A stretch of 64,000 nt of DNA from Acholoe squamosa (GCA_949317995.1 OX439035.1:76902394-76966393); one strand, 5' to 3'. Shown: positions 46,274-58,560, counted from the stretch's first letter. Notes: generated from the letters alone by a model not told the origin. Made by a program: numbers and translations.

Positions 46274-48125
46274 TGTTGTTGTTGTTGTTGTTGAAGAATT
46301 TTATTGACCGAAAGTACACACATACAATTGTGCTATTTTCATTAAGGTCAAAAGAATATTCACAATACACCATCATAATCAATATAATAAATATGAGTAG
46401 AAACATTAAGGTTATCACAAACCAATAGGTCAATAAGGACAGGTAACCATCAAACCATCACCCATGCTAATTTACAATCTCTAGGATCATAGCTGACAAC
46501 ATCCATCTAGTTGTTAATAGCCCATTGCAGTACATACATATGCATTTATGAATCAGTTCTTGGTACAATCATTTTAAATTACACTTTTGATTTAGTGATC
46601 TTTCCATGAAGATAGAATCACCATCCATTTTGTAATGCATATTATTTACAATCACTGGGATCATAGCTGACAACGCCCATCAAGTTGTTATTAGCCCATT
46701 ACATTACATGTGTATACGTTTGTGAATCAGTTCTTAATACATTCATCTTAAATTACACTTTTAATTTAATGATCTTTCCTTGCAGATGAAATCACCATCC
46801 TTGGTTTCATTTTGTAATGCATAGTATTTCTATTGATTGATGTATAGCCAGCCGTGACACTCAATGTTGCCAACAGTTATATGCAAAGTAGTCACGTCTT
46901 ATTACATTTAATAGCTACAACAGCAATTTCATTTCAGTTATCATGACATTACACATTACTTAACTGTAATTCTGAATTTACTTATATCAAGTGACCGCTG
47001 CTGAGTAGCACACAGGGCCATCCACAGTTGATTGCCTCGGTACAGTGAACTATTTCTAAACAGTGCACTCCGTGGCATGTCAACCAGAAGACGGACCTTA
47101 TTATTTCCACGTAGAAGCCTTGGTGGCTGGGTTACATTCCTAGCATCACAAGAAAGCCGGTATATGAGACATAGCAAATGCTCTTTTCTCCTCAGCAGAA
47201 GTTTTTTACAACCACACACCTCATGGAGTACATCTCTACTAATATCTCGAGGATCTCTTATTTGCATGCATGTTCTCAGGCAGTGATTTTGGATGGTCTA
47301 TAGGCTCTTAATGCCACCCACCAGGGATCCATCAACAAGGATGTCACCATAATCTAGTATTGGTAATACCATTTGTGACCCATCCTTACAAAACGGTTTG
47401 GAAGTCGCACATGCAAAATGTTTAGTTATTGGCATATTTATTTGCAGCTCATCAAGAGCTTTCATTTGGTATATAACACTTGCATATTTGAACTAGGTGG
47501 TCCTCTCCAGATCTTCTGTAGGAAAACTTAGCCGGATCGATTAAAAAATGATTAAACTGAGATAATTGGCACATTAAACATTTAATAATCTATGAATCCT
47601 ATATGATTCCTATGTAATTCTACATAACCATTAAAATTAGATCTATGTCTTTTAGGCATTTGGGACCTAAATTCAATTTAGTAAGCAAGGATTCTGAAAG
47701 ATATCTACCCATATGTAAGAAAAATGCTAAAATATCAATTTTGAAAAATCTGATATTTTTGACACTATACAACTTGAAAGGGTCATATCTAGGCTTCTAA
47801 ATGTGCGACTTCAGTACCACTTTGTTAGGATGGGTCACATTTGTTTGTAAAGCCGCAGTGACAGTGCCTTGTCCATAAATTTATGTAGGTTTCTGAGATG
47901 TTTCAACCTGCCACGTGCTGATGTCATTACCTTTTCACAGTGGCCAGTGAAGCTGAGGTACTTGTCAATAATGACTCCTAAGTAATTAAAGGATTCAACC
48001 TTCTCCAATACACTATTACACAGGGTAACGTTACACCTAATCAGATCTGGGATAGCTCGATCTGAGTACACCCATAACACTTTAGTTTTTCGGCATTCAC
48101 CGTTAGGTGGGCTGCCATATTTATG
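46274..48125 (-). mobile_element. 5'-truncated LINE (CR1/L2-like), minus strand
   Basis: At 47835-48080 the minus strand reads VESFNYLGVIIDKYLSF, the conserved LINE RT C-terminal block, then LKHLRNLHKFMDKALSLRLY. At 46956-47267 it reads RRKEHLLCLIYRLSCDARN and RSALFRNSSLYRGNQLW, the usual end of such ORFs. The minus-strand 3' end at about 46274-46291 is (CAA)n, a typical simple-repeat tail. The frames are broken and the 5' part is absent. Confidence 0.85.
46469..46802. repeat. Tandem pair of about 155 bp inside the LINE 3' region
   Basis: 46469-46626 and 46648-46802 share GATCATAGCTGACAAC, AGTTGTTA-TAGCCCATT, GAATCAGTTCTT and AATTACACTTTT-ATTTA. Confidence 0.85.
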
Positions 48126-48770
48126 CCATAATGCGTTTATACCATCTTTTCCTCCATAATAACATTAATTTCGTGCCTGATATCCCCAGAATAAAAGCAG
48201 CAGAAAACATTTTGTAAGTGCCAGCGTTCCTCTCATTTGCAGTAGCCTTCGCCATAGGCCTACCCATGGTGGTGTTGTTGATCTGCGGGTGGCCGACTTT
48301 CCACCAATTTTTCGTATTGACTCCAAGCTTGTCATGTCAAGTTATTAAAATGTATACATCCTTATGTATTCTAGATGCTGCATGCCAAATGACTCCATAA
48401 CATTAACAATAAACAAGAATCTATTGCTTTTTCCATCGTAAGCGAGTCGTGCACGGCCATTGCCTGCGTCTTCTTCCTTCATCCTGTGACCTACATCTGG
48501 GCCACTGACACATTTTGTCAGACAAGGAGGGCAATGCGAATGGCGGACTGTGACTCGCTTGCCATAGAAAATGTATGGAATCCTTCTATATTTCAAAGCT
48601 TAGAGACCAAAATGGAGTGCTATCATCATCTAGGGACCGTCTATTTGTTGGGACTTTATTATAATAACATGACAAGTTTGGATTCAATATGAAAAATTGG
48701 TGCACACATAGACGTATGGCTATCAGGTTAGTAGAGTACAGCATTTGCATTGGATTTCATCACCGTTTTG

Positions 48771-48836
48771 TGTGGCTTAATGGCTTAGAGCCTCGCCTAG
48801 CTCCACTGCGGCCGGGATTCAATACGCCTACGAGTT
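48771..48836 (+). repeat. tRNA-derived SINE head
   Basis: A box TGGCTTAATGG at 48773-48783 and B box GGGATTCAATAC at 48824-48835. The tRNA stems are not conserved. Confidence 0.6.
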
Positions 48837-49550
48837 GGGACGAATTTTTCACATTGAAACAATAGTGCGATTGACTTTGTATGTCCGCCAGCATTTCCCA
48901 AAATATTCTAAGTCCAACTTGACCTTGAAAAAGTGTATCCAAAAATCCCCCCAAAAAAAGCACCCAAATGGTAAAACAGTGCGTACATTATGCTCTCATA
49001 AGGCCACTTAAAATCGATTATCAGCTTTGCAGACACCGCCCGCACCCTTCAAAGAGGGCCACATGGACCCTTTTTTCTCCTTTTTTAAGAAAAAAGGGTC
49101 GCATCCATGAAAAGGCCCAAGAAAAAAAATGAAAATATCATTATCTCAGCCACTAATTGGTGTAGAACTTATTTTAAAAAGCACTTTACTTCTCTTTTGA
49201 TGCAGAAAAATCTGTACCAATGAATTCACTGTAAAAAGTAGCCCTTTTGGTATTGATATATAGAAAATTATGATCGGGTGTGGAGTAAAAAAATAAAAAA
49301 GGGCCAACCTCATTGCACAGAAATGGTATAAAAAATAAAAATAAAACGCCTCCCGCCCCACCACTATTTTTCAAAAAGTGTCTGCAAAGCTCATAATCAC
49401 TTTTAAGCAGCCTAAGGCACTGGTAGAGGACAGCATAACAGTAAGGGAGGTGGCAGAATAGTGGTATAAACATGTATATACATCTTTTGACATATGGTTT
49501 TATGTTGTCCCTAGATAGTAATAATGTTGATAACAGAAACTTTCCAACTT

Positions 49551-49710
49551 AAAGGGGCCCTGGCATGGTAATGCATGCCCGCATTAAAAAGTCACGTGAT
49601 CACCCCTTGACCAATCAGGGCATCGCGATTTTTCCGCTGGTTCCCGCGATTTTATGATCGCTGTTTGAATCGGTACCCATTTTGTTAATTTTCCATGCCA
49701 GCCCCCCTTT
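49551..49710. mobile_element. 160-bp MITE, TIR AAAGGGGSCCTGGCATGG
   Basis: AAAGGGGCCCTGGCATGG at 49551 pairs with reversed AAAGGGGGGCTGGCATGG at 49710. Non-coding. Confidence 0.8.
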
Positions 49711-49732
49711 AATATCATGTAGCCAAGCGATT

Positions 49733-50141
49733 AATGCTGCATTACCGGTACTAATAAATAACACAATCCAGTCTGAAGTTTGGGTGAGTTTTAATTTTGA
49801 CCTGTCACCTATTAATCCTAGACTTTCACAAGTACACAACATCAACACACACACAAAAAACATGTCTTTTTGGTCGGCTGTTTGAACAGCAATGACAGTT
49901 GAATTCAAACAAACAGTGTAGTTACTATGCTACCTCCCTAGAGGGCAGCACACTCATATCACAAATAATTAGTTCCACCTCGAATCCCCTGGGGGGGTGC
50001 CTGTCATTTACCTTTATCGTCTCATAAGCTGTGCTTATGACTACAATAAATGCTGCATTACCGGAACTAATAAATAATAGCACAATCCAATCTGAAGTTT
50101 GGGTGAGTTTTAATTTTGACCTGTCACCTATTAATCCTAGG
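49733..50141. repeat. Direct repeat of about 90 bp, copies 318 bp apart
   Basis: 49733-49821 and 50049-50140 share ATGCTGCATTACCGG, TCTGAAGTTTGGGTGAG and GACCTGTCACCTATTAATCC. Confidence 0.88.
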
Positions 50142-52269
50142 CCAAGTGCCCAAACCGAAGGCAGAAGAGGAGATTAATCATCAATGTACGCTGCTGGATT
50201 GCAGAAGACATCACATACTATCCGCCTGTCCAAGGCCACTTTTGATGGTAGGGATCTGGTCAAGTAAAATACCACATTCATTTATGCATGTCTATCTGCG
50301 CAGTTGCCTATATAGAGCTATTTACAGGTGGAACCAACTAAAATCCTGAATATACCCCTATAAACGTCTTATATATTTTAAAGAAAGAGTGAAAAAGGAA
50401 AACCATAGGGTAGATTAACCTAAAGGCGGCCGTTGCTGTGCATGTTTTCAATGAGGGATCTGTAGATGTCAATAGTTCTGAGAGTAATAGCTACTGAGGC
50501 ATCCCCAAGGTACTAAATGAAAGACAATTATTTAGGCTATTTGACCAGCTACATTTCTCAAATCTATGTGTGGCTTTTATTTCTTGTTTTTCATCATTTT
50601 TAAGAACATCCAGTTAGTCTATTCTCACCTTGAGACGTCCACTTCGTACCCACCCATTTGATAAAGCCCTTTTCATTGAATTATCAATGCAAAGCTGAAT
50701 AAGTGTCTTCTTCAAATACACAATAAAATGGCATTATTAAAGCTACTGCATCACAATAAAAATGTATGTTTTATAGTTGCTCGATTAGAATGGACATTGG
50801 AGACAATATCATGCTCATGGGTAGTGTAAATCACATTAAAATAAGTATAGGTGGTATTCCCACCCTGCATTATAGAGGTTTTGTTTTTAGCTGTATTTCA
50901 AGAGACCTTCAATCTGGACTATAATAATCCATTCCTTAACTTTGGTATCACACTCTCAGTATCATATAGCTTCTCTTCATACTAATAACAATAGGATTAT
51001 AGTATTGGCTGAAATGTATGCATAACAGCATGATACAATGAAACTTTCTATCCCAAACTATTCTGGCCATGAATCTTGTGATGTAGCCCTACGTTATCAA
51101 TTGTTTCTGTTCAATTAATTGCATAGATAGGTTTATAGGGAGTGGTTGGCTCAGGGTGAAATGGTGGTTGTCTCATGGTGAAATTGGTATGTCCTAGGAA
51201 ATATGTCCTAAACAAAAAGTATCTAATATTTCTGTAGTTTTGTTTATGCTATCACTTAGCAACTATATTAATCTATGTCTAGAGTAAAAAAACGTATATA
51301 TGAGCAATTGTAATGTTTGAATAATGCAATCAAATTTGGAGAATTCTGATGAAATGGCCAGTTGGTCATGAAACAAACCAGTCAAACATGGCAATTTCAG
51401 TGTATCATTATACTATGACAATTACTTAATATATCCCAGAACATCATTCCATGGGGTTCTATGACACAGCATCAATAGGGTTTAAGATCCGCGGAATACT
51501 TGTAATAGTGAGAAAAATAAGGTAACAGGTGGACGACTCAATAATGAAAATCAAGGATTCTAACATCATGTGACTATACCATGACTGTATAATACCTGAG
51601 ATCGTCATACATTGAGTTTATCTCATTTTTGATTGATGCATTGACAGGAAATTTTATGGGCCCTAGCGGTAGCACTACAATAATATGTAGAAGCTAGGCT
51701 AAGATGACTCTTACTTTGTAACTGTTTCCTTTTACGAAATTAATAAACTACTTGAAAAAGTCAGCATGCATGATTCCAAAATAAATCAACTAAAATAGGG
51801 TGCTTGGTGTGTTTTTACTTGCAACCACACTTCCAACCCCAACTATAAGGTAATTGCAAACCCCCACTATAAAGACTGATTGAGTTAATTGTGGTAACCT
51901 TGTGAGGGGAGGATTCATTTTGGGAGTTTTTTGCATGAGGCAGGGATGTATCATTTTGTGTTTACATGGATGGAGGGGGTGGATTTTCTCATATGCCAAA
52001 CTTTTTTGCCTGCCCCCTTTTATTCTATATTAATTCACAAACTTTTGCACTAAGAAGGGGTGAGCCTTTTTTGCCCCCCCCCTTCCAGAAGAGAAGTCTG
52101 AAATCTTTTGCTCCCCTCTCTAAATCCATCCTCCCCCTGGGTGCATACATACTTTATGCAAGCCCCCTCATAGCCATAGAGAATACACAAAACATTTTTT
52201 TTTAATACTGTGACACTAGTTCACTGGATATAAGGTACTATTTAAAAATAAAATACTATTTTATCTATT
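50142..52269. other. No recognised gene; weak relic of the 27.3-kb motif element
   Basis: At 51145-51185 and 51530-51540 there are GTTGGCTCAGGGTGAAAT, TTGTCTCATGGTGAAAT and GGTGGACGACTCAA, which echo the ends and motif of 27334-28588. Nothing else is supportable. Confidence 0.4.
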
Positions 52270-52400
52270 TTTAGATAAAATATCACAGAATCTGCTGAGG
52301 GTTTGGATTGGGAATCACTATTATGTACAATGTATTTATGTTATAAAATGACTGCCTATCATGATCCAGCATTGTTGAAGTGACCCAGTCCAAGGCGGTT
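52270..52400. repeat. Relic of the paralogue-B 3' end without the MITE
   Basis: AGAATCTGCT-A-GGTTTGGAT, GATCCAGCATTG-TGAAGTGA and CCCAGT match the DNA on either side of the MITE at 31227-31848. It is the empty-site form, from a third, mostly lost, gene copy. Confidence 0.75.
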
Positions 52401-52864
52401 TTTGCATGGATATCATGGTCATTGGGTGAATAAACATTTCTGAGGCCGGATGAAACGTTTTTCTTTTTTGTTATAAGAAGATTTACCAAGTACCCCGTTT
52501 AACAATGACTGCATTGTCCCTGAATCCAGACACCTGAGTATGCCCCGAATGTACACTGCAGCTTAATTCAAAACATCCTGGGATCGCAACCCCAGCGATC
52601 TTAGTGTAGGCACATATCATAAGACCTGGCCGGTCTACCCTATCTAATGCAGTGGTTGCAGGCCTCTCAGGAATAGCAAGTCCTGGGATCACTTCACTAT
52701 TCCTTTTCCAGCACTAAGATCACTATGATCTTAGTGAAAGAATTGCATAGTTGTTTCACCTGAGTACAAGGGAACACTCCTGATCGAAAGAGTGAATAGC
52801 CTGCTGCATACATATAGAGGGGAGGCAGGACGTTTGCTGAGTGTCCTTGAGGGCTCTTACACTG

Positions 52865-53412
52865 TTAATTTGGTGTTTAGCAACCAAACACCAGTGTTTA
52901 GGATCTAAACATATAGCTAAACACATTTTTGTCCCACTTTTCTAAACACATTTCTTTGGCTAAACGCGTTTAACTTTAAACATGTTTAGCTATCAGGTGT
53001 TTGATTTACAAGTGTTTAGTTTTGATAGGTGTTTAGCTTTAAGAAGTGCAGCATGAGTAAATGTTTAGATTGGTAGTGTTTAGCTTTAGGAGGTGTTTAG
53101 ATACATACAAAACTACTGAGTCATCAGGAAACTGGGTGATATACAACTATAAAAACGAGGATACTATCCTTTTACTCATTTCTTACATATTATACTTATC
53201 TTATCTGCTTATAATTCTTATTAGATGGCTAAACACCTGTTGTTTATCTTTCAAATACATGTTTAAGACTAAACACATAGAGACTGGATGTGTTTAAACT
53301 CAAACACCTAAACACTATGGTGTGTTAGTGTTTAAGTGTGTGAGAAGTAGGTGTGTAGTTCTCAGGATAAGTGTTTAGAATCTGATGGTGTTTAGCTGTA
53401 AGTGTTTGAATA
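52865..53412. repeat. GTGTTTAG/CTAAACAC motif cluster (possible TIR element)
   Basis: At least 20 copies of GTGTTTAG or its reverse, with variants, in about 550 bp at irregular spacing and in both orientations (for example 52873, 52893, 52917, 52940, 52986, 53009, 53036, 53085, 53232, 53288, 53372, 53388). TGTTTA is also the core of forkhead factor sites. Ends are uncertain. Confidence 0.8.
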
Positions 53413-53499
53413 TCATAGATGTGTTGGAATCACACACCATGTAGATAGTGTGGTATGTATAAACACACACCTTTTTTGCCGTATAGGGCTACTTATGTG

Positions 53500-53875
53500 T
53501 GTAGAGTTACATAACATGTAACCATAGCATTGGGTACCGTCTGACGTGGCGGGTGAGTCGAGTCGTCGGACGTTCCTCAGGTTCCGGATAGGTGGCAGCA
53601 CCGATCCGGGTCTGTGGGGACATCTGACGACGATCACCTGGGTCCTTATATAAAGCCCAGGGCTCAGCCGCTACGTCAGAGGCCCTTCTGGCCTCCAAAG
53701 CATGTAGAACACCATTGATGATTATTAGCTGCCCTCTTCATACTATCGGGTAGCCGTGAGTGTGCATTCGTAATAAAATCTATCCGTTGGCATACACTTG
53801 AAACACCGTCTTACTCTTTCTTTCCGAATCGTAAGACCCGAACCCCCCAGGTCCGTAAGGCCACAACCCCTTACA
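53500..53875 (+). repeat. 5' LTR of gypsy element 2
   Basis: TGTAGAGTTACATAACATG to CCCTTACA, 376 bp. It matches the reversed solo LTR at 37048-37424. TATATAAA lies at 53647-53654 and AATAAA at 53772-53777, so U3, R and U5 can be placed in order. No 3' LTR is seen in the window. Confidence 0.9.
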
Positions 53876-53876
53876 C

Positions 53877-53892
53877 TGGTGCCGTGACCAGT
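53877..53892 (+). other. Primer-binding site of gypsy element 2
   Basis: TGGTGCCGTGACC starts 1 nt after the LTR. It begins with the invariant TGG complementary to a tRNA CCA end. I cannot name the tRNA with certainty. Confidence 0.75.
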
Positions 53893-55243
53893 TAGTTCTG
53901 GTGTATAGCCCGGACGTTATAACGTCCGAACGGCTAGTACATGGGTTAGGTAGCCTCGCGGAAACTAACCCAGCAGGGCAATTAGTTGCCCAGGAGAATG
54001 GCAATGGATCATTAGTGATCCAAACCCATTCGAACTCCCGAGATGCGGAATCTGCATCTTGGAGAGATCCCGAACCCCACTATAATGATAGTGAGGAAAA
54101 TCTACCAGACTCTGTACGACGTGAACAGTCCATACAGAGGCAGAGTAACTTGATAAGCCAACAATCACTTGTTGACGAATTGAGTAATTCGATGTTCGAA
54201 GTTGGTGGTAGTACTAACCCAGAACATCCGGCACCAATGCCAAAAAGGGTAACATTTGAAGAACTACCTTATAGATTACCCAGACCCAGGCTACCAATAT
54301 TAGATTACAGCGCTATAGACTGCGACTTAACCTATGCGGTACCGGAAGGTGAGGAATTTAAACGACCGGATGTCCTGTTGTTAAATGAAACCTACGTAAC
54401 TTTGAACGAGAACCTAAATACCTTGGTCAAAGCTAAAGATGAAGTATTCAATGAAAAACTTCAGTTGGAAGAGGACCTAATTGGCATGCGAAGCGAATTC
54501 GAAGCCAGAAGGAGCGAGTACATGAAGGAATTAGAAAGTGAAGAAATAAAACTTCAAGAAATGAGAAAGTCATTCAATAAAGAATATGACAATAGACACG
54601 TTCGTATCCAAACATACATAGATACGAACGATCAACTAAGTCTTGATAAGGCAAATTACGAACCGAAATATGCCATTATCAAAGCGAGTTAGAGAAATTG
54701 AAACTTCAGTGTAGTAAAAGAGCTGAAGACAATGAAACCATCCGGGTAGGCATTATAGCTTACAATAAACAACTGGAAGAGGATAGACAGAAACTCACGA
54801 ATGAGCTTCAGGAATTGCAGACTACTGCAATAACCCTAGACAAATATGTAGAAGCCGCCCAATTGACTATAGGTACTATAGATCCAGCTGTGGTGTCTAC
54901 AATGTTGGCGAAAACATCCAAAGATGCAACTCCAACTAGATACAACCCATTCGTTGACGATGGGGCTGATAAGAATGTAGTATCCGGAATCTATAAGAAA
55001 CCGGATGATACCACAGGTAGTGGAAAGATTGTCCAGAATAGTAATTGCCAACAGGGAACTACTATTAAAGGACCAATAAATAATGCACCTATACCAGCAA
55101 CTCCTATGTTGGATACAATAGGTCCGGCACCCCCAATACCAGATTTGAGTCATAAAATTAGAGCGACTCATGTTAATGCTATTGGTGCCAACAATAATAC
55201 ACCAGTAGCACAACCGAGAGTACCGGGACCACAGAGACATATG

Positions 55244-55963
55244 TTAACCCTTACGTGCCCAGATTAGCAAAAGTGCGCTCTTAAGCATGTATATATGTTC
55301 AACAGACCACCATGGGTTTAATATTTATCAGATTAGGATGATTTCAAGACCAGATGACTCGTAATATCAAGGGCTTTCTAACCATACCAAATTTGTTATG
55401 GTGCCTTAGGTAAATAATTATTAAAAGATCCCATTGAAGAAAATAATTAATTGAAAAAAGGCTTAAAATACATGAAAAGTGTGCGCTCTAGCCATGAGAA
55501 TAATGGAAAAATACAGAAAATTCACTAAATTCGCAAAAATATTGATAAAAATACCAATAATATTGATGAAATACTTTCTCTGTGATTTTGTCCAAGGAAG
55601 CCAACTATAATACATATCTTTTTCAATTTCCATCAATATAGCTGTCTTTGAAATGTCAAAATAAGGCTTTATGAATTGAAAATAGCCTATTCCTATCAAA
55701 ATCTAAAAAAAGGAGATTTTCTGGGCACCTTCGTCCAGATCACCCCATTTCAACATCTTTTGCCATCATTATTCCCTACTGAATCATATAATACCTTAAT
55801 TCCTACTTCATATTACATTTTCTGAAAGATATTTTACTACCCTCTTTTTTCCATTTGAATCAGTACTTAAATCTGAACATGATAATAGGTAGTAGTCTCT
55901 GCTACGTCAATATTGTTAAATAAATCAGGTTTCTCAAAATAATTCTGGGCACGAAAGGGTTAA
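55244..55963. mobile_element. piggyBac-type MITE inserted in gag of element 2
   Basis: TTAACCCTTACGTGCCCAGA at the left pairs with reversed TTAACCCTTTCGTGCCCAGA at the right; TTAA is the duplicated target. Gag homologous protein text stops at the left end and resumes after the right. A diverged copy is at 33350-33860. Confidence 0.92.
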
Positions 55964-56630
55964 CACCACCTTCATATTTCTCTCAACCCGGCCACAGTAC
56001 ACCAGCAGGCCCAAGATTGCCGAACCCATCTTTGGGTCAAGGTAATAGACCTAATGATGGACGTTGTCCCAGACCGAATCCTCCACAACCTAATGTTAAT
56101 GGCGGTACGTACCAACCAAGAACAACTCCCTATGGATATAGATATAATTATAATCCGTCAGGAGGTAGTAATTACCAAAATGGTAATACCTACAATCAGG
56201 GATGGAATAAAAATAATTCTTACCCTAGGTATGCATCTTCCGGATCAACTGGAAATGCCGGTTATGGTGGCGGATACCCTAACGGTTCATCCGGACACTA
56301 CCCTAATAACGGTCCACCAGGAGGTAATCCTCCAGGCGGTCCAGGAGGATCCGGATCCAGAGGATCAGGATCGGGAGGAGATGGCAGGAAGCCAAATAGA
56401 ACAACTTCCATGCCTGCAGGGATGCAAACCATCTTTGATAGAAGCCAATGTATCCAAAACCTTGGCATTGACTGCTACCGAAAGGGAGCAGATGGCATGG
56501 AAGTCATGAACTGGAGCATGCGAGAAGCAGATAGACTACGCGGATGTAATAATCCGGCACGTAGACAGGCACGGATACCCCCTCCATATGATTCTAGTGA
56601 TCCATGGAAGGATAGGTATCAAGCTTTTGT

Positions 56631-57703
56631 CGATGAAGTCAACTGTAGTGGTTGGACAAAAGAAGAAGCTCTGCCTTATTTGATCTGTTGGTTGAATAAA
56701 GGTGGAAAAGTAGCCCTCAACCAATGGAGAGCAGCATCCGGATACGTCTGACAGCAGCAAGTCTACTATCGGATTTTTTATAAGTGTAGTTCCTAATCCG
56801 AATAGACTATTCAGGGTATAATAAAAATTATACGGCCTGAATCATACAATAAGCTGGTCATAAAAGGAACCCGGAACACAAAGAACAGGTGTTCATATTC
56901 TAATAAAAGACATTCGCAGACCTGTAGGGTTCGGCAAAGACTAAATCTGGTTATTAGTGGAGAAGAAAAAAAAAATTTTAGAAAAATAACCCGTAGCATG
57001 CTTAGGTGGATTTCTTTGCATGCTTCTTCCTAAGAAGATCTAGAGCCGATTCGGGAGTGCCGTCCGACTCGTCGAAATCGACTCCGAATACCCTCATAAA
57101 CTTAGTGTTTAAGTTGGTATTCCGGGTGATTTCTTCTTTAACATGCTTCTCCAAGACGTGTACGTCCATAGCTGCCTGCTCCTTGGCAGCTGCGGCTGCT
57201 TCCTCCTGGGACTTTACATCGTCCCGAATGAGGGTCTCGAGGCGCTGCTTTTCAGCATCCGCAACCTCCTTCATGCACAACAGGGTATCATTAAGAAGAC
57301 CCTGATGGAACGCTGTCGCTTTCTCGCGGACACATTTCTTCCAGTGGGTGTAGATGGCCTTCTGGACATCCGCTTCCCCCTGGCGAGACTTCTCAAACCA
57401 AACTTCCGCATTACCAGTTTTGATGGTAATGGCGTCCTTTGGTTTCTCAGGTGTAGCGACAGCCTTGGGGGGAGTTGATACAGCCTGAGGGCCACTTCCG
57501 GGTGTGGGACTTCCGGACACGCCTGCTGTTGGCACACAGTAGGTTGGAGGCTGGTTCTGCTTCAACCCCATCTGCATATAAAGATTTATCTGCTCTGCGA
57601 TGAAGTCAACTGTAGTGGTTGGACAAAAGAAGAAGCTCTGCCTTTTTTGATCTGTTGGTTGAATAAAGGTGGAAAAGTAGCCCTCAACCAATGGAGAGCA
57701 GCA
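56631..57703. repeat. 106-bp direct repeat flanking an inserted 861-bp segment
   Basis: 56631-56736 and 57598-57703 are identical but for about one base and both encode the gag segment DEVNCSGWTKEEALP. Between them lies DNA that is mostly the reverse complement of the 3' part of the third ORF. Confidence 0.92.
57002..57597 (-). pseudogene. Inverted 3' part of the third ORF, inserted in gag
   Basis: The minus strand starts at text identical to 63847-64000 (EQINLYMQMGLKQNQPPTY) and continues past the window's end point into a coiled coil (KSQEEAAAAAKEQAAMDVHV) and the C-terminus DGTPESALDLLRKKHAKKST with a stop at 57002. It therefore shows how the ORF at 61495-64000 ends. About 260 bp of AT-rich 3' UTR follow down to 56741. 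Confidence 0.9.
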
Positions 57704-58560
57704 TACGGAATATACGGCACCTATGATCAACTGGTCGAATGTGCCGCATACCTGTTCGGATCAATCGTTAGAGAGGATCCATGGGTAAGCTTTAAGAAAA
57801 GAACACAGAAACCTAAAGAATCTCACAAGGTCTTTGGTTTGAAGCTACAGGACTTGCTATCGAAAGCGCGTCCAAATTGGGCTCATGACGATGATTGCTA
57901 TCTACAGGAATTGTTTATACAATTCTACAATGGATTGCGGGATCCGGATCACAAACAAGTGGTCTGGGATTCTTGGAAGGATGACACTTCCTTCAGTGAC
58001 TTGTTTATATCAATCTATGGACATGACATGAAGAAAAGATTGGTAGGTCTAGGACCTAACCCGGTAAGAGCAGCTCCGTTCCAATACGGAGGTACACCTG
58101 CTCCGGTATATGAAACTTCCCAGTTAGCCCCGGTCGATTCGCAGGAGGCTGATCAGGAGGACGAATATGTCTCCGATGAAAACGGAGAATATATTGGATC
58201 AGTCCAGGTAGCTGGAAAGTATTACCGACAGAAGCGGTATAGGAAGGTACATTCGAGAGGGAGGGGAGGATCCGTTGCTAGTAAAACAGCTTCCGGACCG
58301 ACCCAATCTGGCAATGCAACCTCTACGGCCAAGCCAACCGTGGCAGCCGCTGTTGCTCCGACTAATATGATGGAAACATTAATAGCCGGATTAACAGAAG
58401 CTCTGAAGAGACCGAGAGTTGATAAATCTCAAAGGAGATGTTTCAGATGCCAGAAACTGGGGCATTATGCTCCCAAATGTATGGCTGAAAAACCTGTCCC
58501 TCGTAGACAGGAGGGTGTCTCTGGAATAAGTACAGAGGAAAACTAAGGAGGGATCTCCCG

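Larger units (their letters stand above)
53901..58546 (+). pseudogene. Gag of gypsy element 2, interrupted
   Basis: Segments: 53901-54692 and 54698-55243 (acidic N-terminus, then a long coiled coil from about 54400, with one frame change near 54690); a MITE at 55244-55963; 55964-56736 (Gly/Asn/Tyr-rich, then QTIFDRSQ and TKEEALPYLICWLNKGGK); an inverted insertion at 56737-57597; and 57598-58546, with SFKKRTQK, FIQFYNGLRDPDHK and a C-terminal CCHC knuckle CFRCQKLGHYAPKC at about 58441-58482. The last segment ends in TAA at 58544-58546. The pol frame is -1 relative to gag and open from 58507, so the two overlap by about 40 nt; an A-rich GGAAAACTAAGG sits at the stop. No early in-frame ATG was found for the first segment. 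Confidence 0.88.
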
